Source: Chloroflexota bacterium (GTDB lineage: Bacteria; Chloroflexota; Dehalococcoidia; Dehalococcoidales; JAUYDJ01). Taken from it: 10,669 nt of DNA. The notes under the pieces were generated by a model. That model ran no database searches, was not told the DNA's origin, and saw only the letters and a list, made by a program, of their open reading frames with translations. A program made the translations under genes and the position numbers. Numbering within the stretch: position 1 is the first letter of the stretch; each line of letters opens with the position of its first letter. The DNA lies in NCBI GenBank assembly GCA_030690025.1, contig JAUYDJ010000091.1:1-10669 (forward strand), read 5' to 3'. Shown here piece by piece: positions 1-6,175 of this stretch.

Positions 1-1307
1 GACTTGCCTTTGATATTGGCACTACCACTGTTTGCGGGCAGTTGCTTGATTTGAACCGGGGCCGGATTCTGGCCGACAACATCGAGTATAACAACCAGGT
101 TAGCTACGGCGCCGACGTGATAAGTCGCATCAACTACTGCCAGCGACCCGGCGGACTAAAAAAGCTGCAGCAGGCGGTGGTGACCAATATCAATAGTATC
201 ATTGTGCAAATGGTGGCCGAAAGCGGCATCGACATCAAGGATATCGGGCACATGATTGTGGCCGGTAACACCACCATGACGCAGATACTGTTCGGGCTGG
301 AGCCCAAATATATCCGGCTGGCTCCCTACGTGCCCACCGCCACCTTTATGCCGCCGGTAGAGGCCAGGTCGCTGGGCATCAAAGTGCGTCAGCAGGTCTT
401 CCTGTTTGCCTTCCCCTCGGTGGCCAGCTACGTGGGCGGCGACATTGTCTCCGGGATTGTGGGTTCCGGGGTGCACCAGAGAAAGACCCTGACACTATTC
501 ATTGACATCGGCACCAACGGTGAGATAATGCTCGGCAACTCCGACTGGATGGTGACTACCTCGGCTTCAGCCGGGCCGGCCTTTGAAGGCGGTGGTATCA
601 GGCACGGGATGGTCGCCATCAGCGGCGCTATTGAGGGCTTCAGTATCAATCCAACAACTTTTGAGCCGGAGATTGCCACGGTGGCAAAGGCCAAGCCGAA
701 AGGAATCTGCGGCTCGGGGCTGATAAATACCGTGGCCGGACTGCTCGAAGCCGGCGTAATCGGACAGGACGGCAAGTTTAATCCCGACCTGCCTACCCGT
801 AGAATAAGGACCGGGCCTGACGGCCACGAGTATGTGCTGGCCTGGGCGCCGGAGACCCAAATTGGCAAGAATATTGTCATCACCGAGGTGGATATTGATA
901 ACCTGATACGGGCCAAGGGAGCCATTTACGCCGCCGCCCGAACGCTCAGTAAGAGCGTGGGACTGAGCGACGCCGGTTTTGAGCAGGTGATTATCGCCGG
1001 GGCTTTCGGCAGCCACCTCAATGTGGAGAAGGCCATTACCATCGGGCTGCTGCCTGACCTGCCCCTGGACAGGTTCGTTTTCATCGGTAACGGCTCGCTG
1101 CTGGGGGCAAGGATGACCTCTTTCTCCACCGACCTGATGGACGATGCCCGGCGGGTGGCTAACATGATGACCAATGTTGAGCTGGCGGAAAATGTGGATT
1201 TCATGAATAACTATGTGGCGGCCCTGTTCCTGCCGCATACCAACGCGGACGAGTTTCCTACAGTTAAGGAGAAGCTGGCCAGACTAAGGGGGAGGGTGGT
1301 TGCTTGA
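1..1307 (+). CDS. acsV: Reductive activator of corrinoid/iron-sulfur protein (RACo/AcsV), 5'-truncated by window edge
   Basis: This ATP-dependent activator re-reduces the CoFeSP cobalt from inactive Co(II) to Co(I) (family knowledge). The frame is open to the window's left edge: codons from base 3 read LAFDIGTTTVCGQLLDL, the phosphate-binding motif of the ASKHA fold, so the in-frame TTG at base 42 is internal and not the start. About 434 residues are visible. The family runs to roughly 600-650, so the missing part should hold the N-terminal [2Fe-2S] ferredoxin domain and linker. Visible RACo-middle and C-terminal (DUF4445) signatures include AGNTTMTQ, GGDIVSGI, LFIDIGTNGEIMLGN, SAGPAFEGGGIRHGM, ICGSGL, IAGAFGSHLNVEKA and FIGNGSLLGARM. 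The stop overlaps the next gene's TTG start. The position beside the Ni-insertion ATPase and the acs genes fits AcsV better than the related activators of methyltransferase corrinoid proteins (RamA-like), though the missing N-terminus prevents a full check. Confidence 0.93.
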   Translation, partial: LAFDIGTTTVCGQLLDLNRGRILADNIEYNNQVSYGADVISRINYCQRPGGLKKLQQAVVTNINSIIVQMVAESGIDIKDIGHMIVAGNTTMTQILFGLEPKYIRLAPYVPTATFMPPVEARSLGIKVRQQVFLFAFPSVASYVGGDIVSGIVGSGVHQRKTLTLFIDIGTNGEIMLGNSDWMVTTSASAGPAFEGGGIRHGMVAISGAIEGFSINPTTFEPEIATVAKAKPKGICGSGLINTVAGLLEAGVIGQDGKFNPDLPTRRIRTGPDGHEYVLAWAPETQIGKNIVITEVDIDNLIRAKGAIYAAARTLSKSVGLSDAGFEQVIIAGAFGSHLNVEKAITIGLLPDLPLDRFVFIGNGSLLGARMTSFSTDLMDDARRVANMMTNVELAENVDFMNNYVAALFLPHTNADEFPTVKEKLARLRGRVVA

Positions 1308-2074
1308 GCTTTAACATTGCGGTAGCCGGTAAGGGCGGCACGGGCAAGACGTCAATCACCAGCCTGGTCATCCGCTATCTCCTCAAGAACGGCATGGTGC
1401 CCATTTTGGCGGTTGATGCCGACCCCAATGCTAACCTTGGGGATAGCCTGGGGCTTCCGGTGACCCAGACAGTGGGCAGCATCATCGCCGGTTTCAACGA
1501 AGAAAAGATTAACATCCCGGCGGGCATGACCAAGGAGGCCTACCTGGAAATTAAACTCAACGGGGCCATAACCGAAAGCCAGGGCCTGGACCTGCTGACC
1601 ATGGGCCGGGGCGAGGGGGCGGCGTGCTACTGCTACCCCAATGTCTTGCTGCGCAAGTTTATCGATAGCTTCAGCGGCTCCTATGCCTATATGGTGATGG
1701 ACAACGAAGCGGGCATGGAGCACCTGAGCCGGCGGACGACGCAGAACATCGATGAGCTGCTGCTGGTATCCGACCATTCGATAAAGGGCGTGCGCACCAT
1801 CGCGCGCGTGAAAGAGCTGGTCAAGGAGCTCAAGCTAGTGGTGAAAAGGGAGTCTGTAATCATTAACCTGGTTCCCGAGGCGATTGACACTCTCATCTGG
1901 GACGAAATGGACAGGCTGGGCATTAAGCCGGCGGCTATCGTCCCGGAGGATGAAGAAGTATACGAGTATGACCTTAAAGTGAAGCCGCTTCTCGACCTAC
2001 CCAATACATCCCGGGCAGTAATGGCAGTCGATGAGCTGATGGCACGACTGCTTGAAGTAAAAATAAGGGGGTGA
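1304..2074 (+). CDS. cooC: Nickel-insertion ATPase of CODH/ACS (CooC/AcsF family)
   Basis: A 256-residue MinD/NifH-type P-loop ATPase that supplies Ni for CO dehydrogenase and acetyl-CoA synthase maturation (family knowledge). A deviant Walker A, GKGGTGKT, lies at residues 9-16 with the signature lysine K10. The switch region DADPNANLG is at 38-46. The Cys-X-Cys metal site C108-Y-C110 precedes a Pro, as in CooC. DNEAGMEHL at 133-141 is the Walker B/switch II region. The length is normal for the family. The start is TTG at 1304: the P-loop begins only eight codons later, no better start is available, and a purine-rich site (AAGGGGGAGG) lies about 8 bases upstream. TTGA overlaps the acsV stop, which suggests translational coupling. 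Whether it serves AcsA (CooC-like), AcsB (AcsF-like) or both cannot be told from sequence. It is the only such ATPase in the window, so it may serve both. Confidence 0.93.
   Translation: MSFNIAVAGKGGTGKTSITSLVIRYLLKNGMVPILAVDADPNANLGDSLGLPVTQTVGSIIAGFNEEKINIPAGMTKEAYLEIKLNGAITESQGLDLLTMGRGEGAACYCYPNVLLRKFIDSFSGSYAYMVMDNEAGMEHLSRRTTQNIDELLLVSDHSIKGVRTIARVKELVKELKLVVKRESVIINLVPEAIDTLIWDEMDRLGIKPAAIVPEDEEVYEYDLKVKPLLDLPNTSRAVMAVDELMARLLEVKIRG
2065..2071 (+). promoter_or_regulatory. Ribosome binding site that decides the folD start
   Basis: AAGGGGG lies at the very end of cooC, 5 bases before the ATG at 2077. If GTG 2071 were the start, this site would run into the start codon itself, so the site favours the ATG. 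Initiation probably depends partly on ribosomes finishing cooC (stop at 2072-2074). Confidence 0.6.
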
Positions 2075-2076
2075 AA

Positions 2077-2964
2077 ATGACAGCGCAGATTATCAGTGGC
2101 ACTGAAGTGGCGAAAGAGATTCGCGAGGAGCTGAAACAGGAAATCGCCGAGCTTAAAGCGAAGCACAATCTGGTACCCGGGCTGGCTACCGTGCTGGTGG
2201 GTGAAGACCCCGCCTCCCAGGTCTACGTTGGGCAGAAGGAAAAAACGTGCATCGCCCTGGGGATATATTCGGAAAGGCACGACCTGCCAGTCAAGACCAC
2301 GCAGCAGGAGCTGATGGCGTTGGTCGACAAGCTGAACAAAGACGCCAGGATTCACGGTATCCTGGTGCAGCTGCCGTTGCCCAAGCATATCAATGAGACC
2401 GAGGTCCTGTATAACATTAACCCCAAAAAAGATGTAGATGGATTTCACCCGGTAAATCTTGGTAAACTAATGATAGGGGAACCTGATTACATCCCCTGCA
2501 CCCCTCACGGTATCCAGGAGTTGCTCGTCAGGTCGGGCACCAAGATTGATGGGGCGGAGGTGGTGGTGGTAGGCAGAAGTAACATCGTGGGCAAGCCCAT
2601 CGCTAATATCCTCCTTCAGAAGAAACCCGGCGCCAACGCCACGGTGACGATTTGTCATACCGGCACCCGGGACCTTGCCTTCCATACCCGGCGGGCGGAT
2701 ATATTGATTGTGGCCGCGGGCAAGCCCAAGGCCATCACCGCCGATATGGTCAAGGAAGGGGTAGTGGTCATTGACGTAGGCGTCAACCGGATTGGCAAGA
2801 GTGAGTCCGGCAAGGATATCCTGGTGGGAGATGTTGATTTTGAGGGCGTTAAAGAGAAGGCCAAGGCCATTACGCCGGTGCCCGGTGGCGTGGGCCCCAT
2901 GACCATAACCATGCTCATGCTGAATACGCTCAGGGCCGCCAAACTAGCGGCTGGCTTGATTTAG
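2077..2964 (+). CDS. folD: Bifunctional methylene-THF dehydrogenase / methenyl-THF cyclohydrolase (FolD)
   Basis: A cytosolic enzyme interconverting 5,10-methylene-THF, methenyl-THF and 10-formyl-THF with NAD(P); it is a methyl-branch step of the Wood-Ljungdahl pathway. With the ATG at 2077 the protein has 295 residues. The catalytic residues fall at the same numbers I remember for E. coli FolD: Y50 and K54 (in YVGQK), Q98 (in VQLPLP) and D121 (in KDVDGFHP). Also visible are PCTPHGI, the dinucleotide site GRSNIVGKP and the C-terminal PVPGGVGPMTITML signature. An in-frame GTG at 2071 overlaps the cooC stop and would add MK. I prefer ATG 2077 because AAGGGGG (2065-2071) is then correctly spaced and the numbering matches the family. 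The gene sits between cofactor-maturation and structural acs genes. FolD is also needed for general one-carbon metabolism, so its role need not be restricted to acetyl-CoA synthesis. Confidence 0.96.
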   Translation: MTAQIISGTEVAKEIREELKQEIAELKAKHNLVPGLATVLVGEDPASQVYVGQKEKTCIALGIYSERHDLPVKTTQQELMALVDKLNKDARIHGILVQLPLPKHINETEVLYNINPKKDVDGFHPVNLGKLMIGEPDYIPCTPHGIQELLVRSGTKIDGAEVVVVGRSNIVGKPIANILLQKKPGANATVTICHTGTRDLAFHTRRADILIVAAGKPKAITADMVKEGVVVIDVGVNRIGKSESGKDILVGDVDFEGVKEKAKAITPVPGGVGPMTITMLMLNTLRAAKLAAGLI

Positions 2965-2972
2965 GAAGGAGG
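2963..2972 (+). promoter_or_regulatory. Strong ribosome binding site of the 72-residue gene
   Basis: AGGAAGGAGG overlaps the folD TAG stop and lies 4 bases before ATG 2977. It is among the best Shine-Dalgarno matches in the window and is the main support for reading the small frame as a gene. Confidence 0.75.
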
Positions 2973-2976
2973 CGGG

Positions 2977-3195
2977 ATGCAGTACAAGACTGAGAAAAAG
3001 GCGGCGCCCGGCCGGGGCGAGGTAGAGGTGCTCTCGGCGACCTACGAAGAAGGTAAGCCGGAGGGTGAGGATGCCGGCAGATGGCGGCAGAAGCTGCAGA
3101 GTCGGGAAGACAAGCTCAAGTACCTGCAGACTGCGGAACGCTACTGGTACGGGAAAGAATGGTTTGGCAGTGAGAAGAGGAAGACGCCAGCCTAA
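2977..3195 (+). CDS. Small highly charged protein of unknown function between folD and acsD
   Basis: I do not recognise this 72-residue protein. It is probably real: a near-perfect Shine-Dalgarno (AAGGAGG, 2966-2972) sits 4 bases before the ATG, and it fits the gap between folD (12 bases) and acsD (14 bases) exactly, with GC-rich third positions like its neighbours. It is hydrophilic: about 16 Lys/Arg against 13 Asp/Glu, no Cys and no His, so it is not a ferredoxin or Cys/His metal site. There is no signal peptide or membrane segment. Residues 1-33 are rich in Gly, Pro, Glu and Lys and look disordered. The C-terminal part (about 34-68) looks helical and ends in an aromatic cluster with YLQTAERYWYGKEWFGS, which could be a protein-binding surface. 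An accessory, assembly or regulatory peptide of the CODH/ACS/CoFeSP complex is inferred from position only. Confidence 0.75.
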   Translation: MQYKTEKKAAPGRGEVEVLSATYEEGKPEGEDAGRWRQKLQSREDKLKYLQTAERYWYGKEWFGSEKRKTPA

Positions 3196-3209
3196 GTAAA
3201 GGAGGCAAA

Positions 3210-4154
3210 ATGGCATTTGATATTCCTAAGACAGCTTACAGTGGCAAGATTAAAGAGGTGAAACTGGGCAGCGGTGGTAAGGCAGTCACGGTTGGCGGCG
3301 AGACCGCTTACCCCTTCTATCTTTTCGAAGGCCAGATGCCAAATCTGCCAAAGATTGCCATGGAGGTCTATGACTCACCCCCGGAAGAGTGGCCGGCGGC
3401 TGCTCTGGAGCCTTTTGCCGGTGTGACCAACGACCCGGTGGCCTGGGCCAAGAAGTGCATTACCGACTATGGGGCGGAGATGATATGCCTGCAATTAAAG
3501 AGCACCGACCCCAACGGGCTTAACCGCGGGGCGGATGAAGCCGCGGCGGTGGTCAAGAAAGTGGCTGACGCCATTGACGTGCCGCTGATTGTCTGGGGCA
3601 CCGCCAATCATGATAAGGATACCGAGGTCTTGAGGAAAGTGTCTGAGGTCTGCCAGGGGAAGAACCTGATTATCGGCCCGGTGGAGGAAGGCGACCACAA
3701 GAAGATTGGCGCTTCGGCGATAGGCTACCGCCACACCGTGGTTGCCTCCACGCCCATTGATATTAACCTGGCGAAACAGCTTAACATACTGCTGGGGAAC
3801 TTGGGCGTCCCGGACGACCTGATTATCATGGACCCCACCGTCAGCGGCATTGGCTACGGCATCGAGTATTGCTACTCGGTGATGGAGCGCATGAGAATGG
3901 CCGGCTTGACCCAGGGCGATGACAAGCTGCAGTTCCCCATTATCTGCAACATCGCCAAAGAGGTATGGAAGACCAAAGAGGTGAAAATCCCGGAGGTGGA
4001 AGACCCGAAAATGGGTGATGCTAAGAAGCGCGGCATCCTCATGGAGGCCATATCAGCCACGGCGCTGCTGCTGGCCGGAGGGGACGTCCTGATTATGCGA
4101 CACCCTGAAGCCATAAAGCTGGTACGGGGAGTAATTGCCGAGCTAGTGAAATAG
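3210..4154 (+). CDS. acsD: Corrinoid/iron-sulfur protein small subunit (acetyl-CoA decarbonylase/synthase delta)
   Basis: The 314-residue small subunit of CoFeSP. It is a TIM-barrel protein that pairs with AcsC and caps the corrinoid that carries the methyl group from AcsE to AcsB (family knowledge). The length is close to that of acetogen AcsD. Visible family signatures are GSGGKAVTVGGET at residues 20-32, YPFYLFEGQMPN directly after it, LIVWGTANHDKD mid-protein, and DPTVSGIGYG starting at residue 208. It has no cysteine-rich [4Fe-4S] motif, as expected because the cluster is on AcsC. The ATG at 3210 has AAAGGAGG (3198-3205) 4 bases upstream. Two other genes, acsA and acsB, separate it from its partner acsC. 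It shares a glycine-rich motif with AcsC (see findings), consistent with an old duplication. Confidence 0.96.
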   Translation: MAFDIPKTAYSGKIKEVKLGSGGKAVTVGGETAYPFYLFEGQMPNLPKIAMEVYDSPPEEWPAAALEPFAGVTNDPVAWAKKCITDYGAEMICLQLKSTDPNGLNRGADEAAAVVKKVADAIDVPLIVWGTANHDKDTEVLRKVSEVCQGKNLIIGPVEEGDHKKIGASAIGYRHTVVASTPIDINLAKQLNILLGNLGVPDDLIIMDPTVSGIGYGIEYCYSVMERMRMAGLTQGDDKLQFPIICNIAKEVWKTKEVKIPEVEDPKMGDAKKRGILMEAISATALLLAGGDVLIMRHPEAIKLVRGVIAELVK

Positions 4155-4176
4155 CTCTGGAAGGAGAGGGAGAAGG

Positions 4177-6144
4177 ATGGCAGAGGTAGTGAAGAAAAGT
4201 ATTGACCAGGCTACCATTGAGATGATAGCCAAAGCAAAAACCGATGAATGTAACATTGTTTTTGACCGGGCGGAGACAACCAAGGCGTGCCCCATCGGTG
4301 CGGAGGGGAGCTGCTGCTCCATGTGCGCCATGGGGCCGTGCCGGGTGCCATTACCCCGGGGGAAAGAGGAAACACCCGAAGACAAAAAGAAACGGCGCGG
4401 CGTCTGCGGCGCCACCGCGGAGACTATTGCCGCGCGTAACTTCGTGCGCAAGATAGCCGCCGGCACGGCGGCCCACAGCGACCATGGCCGTCGCGTGGTT
4501 TCGGCGTTCCTGGACCTGGCCAAGGGGAAGACCCCAGGCTACCAGATTAAGGATGAGCAGAAACTGCTGCAACTGGCCCTTGACATGGGCATCAAGATTG
4601 GCGACCGCAGCAACGAGGAAATCGCCATTGAGCTTGGCGAGACGCTGATTCGCGAGTTTGGCAAGCAGGAGGGCGAGCTGGCCTTTTTGAAGAGAGCGCC
4701 CTTAAAGCGTCAGGAGCTGTGGCGGAAACTGGGCGTGGCCCCGCGTGGCATCGACCGCGAAGTGGTCGAGGCCATGCACCGCACCCATATGGGTGTTGAC
4801 CAGGACTACCAGAGCCTGCTGCTGCAAGGCAGCCGGACTGCCCTGGCCGACGGCTGGGGTGGCAGCATGATTGCCACTGACCTGCAGGATATCATGTTTG
4901 GTACCCCGTCGCCGGTGGCCAGCCAGATAAACCTGGGCGTGCTCAAAGAGGACGAGGTAAACGTTATCATTCACGGCCATGAGCCTCAGCTGGCCGAGAT
5001 GCTGGCGGTGATGTCCCGTGACCCCGAGATTGTGGCCTATGCCAAGTCGAAGGGGGCCAAGGGTGTCAACCTGGCCGGTATGTGCTGTACCGCCAACGAA
5101 GTCCTGATGCGCCACGGCATACCAATTGCGGGGAACTTTCTGCAGCAGGAGCTGTCCATAGTCACCGGCGCTCTGGAAGCCATGGTGGTTGACGTGCAGT
5201 GCATCATGCAGAGCCTGGTTTCGGTAGCCCAGTGCTACCATACCAAGATTATCACCACCGACCCCAGGGCCAAGATGGAAGGCGCTATGCACATTGAGTT
5301 CGATGACCACCATGCGGCTGAGGGAGCCAAGGCAATACTCAGGGTGGCGATTGATAACTTCCCCAACCGGAAGAAGAATGTCTATATCCCGCCGCAGAAG
5401 ACCGACCTGATTGCCGGCTTCAGCCATGAGACCATCAACTACCTGCTGGGCGGCCTGTTCCGGGCTTCCTACCGCCCGCTGAACGATAACATCATCAACG
5501 GCCGCATCCGGGGCGTGGCCGGCGTAGTGGGCTGCAGCAATGCCCGTGTTACCCATGATGAGGTCCAGCTGACCATGGTCAAGGAGCTTATCAAGAATGA
5601 CGTGCTGGTGCTGCAGACCGGCTGTGCCGCCATGGCCAGCGCCAAGGCGGGACTGATGGTGCCGGAAGCGGCGTCACAGTATGCCGGTGAGGGTCTGGCG
5701 TCAGTCTGCGAGGCTGTCGGTATTCCGCCGGTGCTGCACATGGGGGCCTGCATAGACAACTCCCGCATCTTGATTGCGGCTACGGCCATGGTCAAAGACG
5801 GCGGTCTGGGCGATGACATCAGCGACCTGCCGGTAGCCGGCGCGGCGCCGGAGTGGATGAGCGAGAAAGCAATCGCCATTGGCCAGTACTTTGTCGCCTC
5901 CGGGGTGTTCACCGTGTTCGGCGTTACCTGGCCTACGATGGGCAGCAAAGAGGTGACCAACTACATGTTCAAGGACTTTGAGAAGATATACGGCGGCATG
6001 TGGGCGTTTGAACCCGACCCGATTAAAGCCGCCCAACTCATGATTGCCCATATCGATAAGAAGCGTAAAGCTCTCGGTATTGACAAGTCCAGAGAGAGAG
6101 TCCTCTACGATATGACCATGAGACGTCAACTCGAAGGGGCCTAA
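4177..6144 (+). CDS. acsA: Ni-Fe carbon monoxide dehydrogenase catalytic subunit (AcsA/CooS)
   Basis: A 655-residue homodimeric Ni-CODH that interconverts CO2 and CO; in the CODH/ACS complex CO passes by tunnel to AcsB. All metal-ligand positions are present. C38 and C46 fit the dimer-bridging D-cluster. C47, C50, C55 and C77 fit the B-cluster. HGHEP (266-270), C303/C304 (GMCCTANE), C342, C453 (GCSN), C483 (TGCA) and C525 (GACID) fit the C-cluster. K564 (MSEKA) matches the catalytic lysine, and H100 and H103 (HSDH) are the first two relay histidines; the later two positions are R106 and S109. The C55-C77 stretch is several residues longer than I expect, with a charged KEETPEDKKKRR run. The start at ATG 4177 follows AAGGAGAGG and places the Cys motifs at normal N-terminal distance. 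Position between acsD and acsB argues for the complex-bound AcsA rather than a stand-alone CooS. Confidence 0.97.
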   Translation: MAEVVKKSIDQATIEMIAKAKTDECNIVFDRAETTKACPIGAEGSCCSMCAMGPCRVPLPRGKEETPEDKKKRRGVCGATAETIAARNFVRKIAAGTAAHSDHGRRVVSAFLDLAKGKTPGYQIKDEQKLLQLALDMGIKIGDRSNEEIAIELGETLIREFGKQEGELAFLKRAPLKRQELWRKLGVAPRGIDREVVEAMHRTHMGVDQDYQSLLLQGSRTALADGWGGSMIATDLQDIMFGTPSPVASQINLGVLKEDEVNVIIHGHEPQLAEMLAVMSRDPEIVAYAKSKGAKGVNLAGMCCTANEVLMRHGIPIAGNFLQQELSIVTGALEAMVVDVQCIMQSLVSVAQCYHTKIITTDPRAKMEGAMHIEFDDHHAAEGAKAILRVAIDNFPNRKKNVYIPPQKTDLIAGFSHETINYLLGGLFRASYRPLNDNIINGRIRGVAGVVGCSNARVTHDEVQLTMVKELIKNDVLVLQTGCAAMASAKAGLMVPEAASQYAGEGLASVCEAVGIPPVLHMGACIDNSRILIAATAMVKDGGLGDDISDLPVAGAAPEWMSEKAIAIGQYFVASGVFTVFGVTWPTMGSKEVTNYMFKDFEKIYGGMWAFEPDPIKAAQLMIAHIDKKRKALGIDKSRERVLYDMTMRRQLEGA

Positions 6145-6175
6145 GTAACTGATACAGATAGGGGGTTTTTGAGAT

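Noticed and set aside
42..44. TTG as the start of acsV
   Set aside because: The frame continues upstream to the window edge and encodes the conserved FDIGTTTV phosphate-binding motif, so this codon is internal.
2071..2073. GTG as the folD start
   Set aside because: The Shine-Dalgarno would run into it, and the ATG at 2077 gives catalytic residues at the same numbers as E. coli FolD.
2944..3216. Minus-strand 90-codon hydrophobic frame covering the small gene
   Set aside because: The plus-strand frame has a near-perfect ribosome site and operon-like spacing; the minus frame overlaps the end of folD and the start of acsD and has no comparable support.
6145..6175. Possible terminator from the GGGGGTTTTT run before acsB
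   Set aside because: There is a T run but no upstream inverted repeat to form a stem, and acsB must be co-expressed with acsA.
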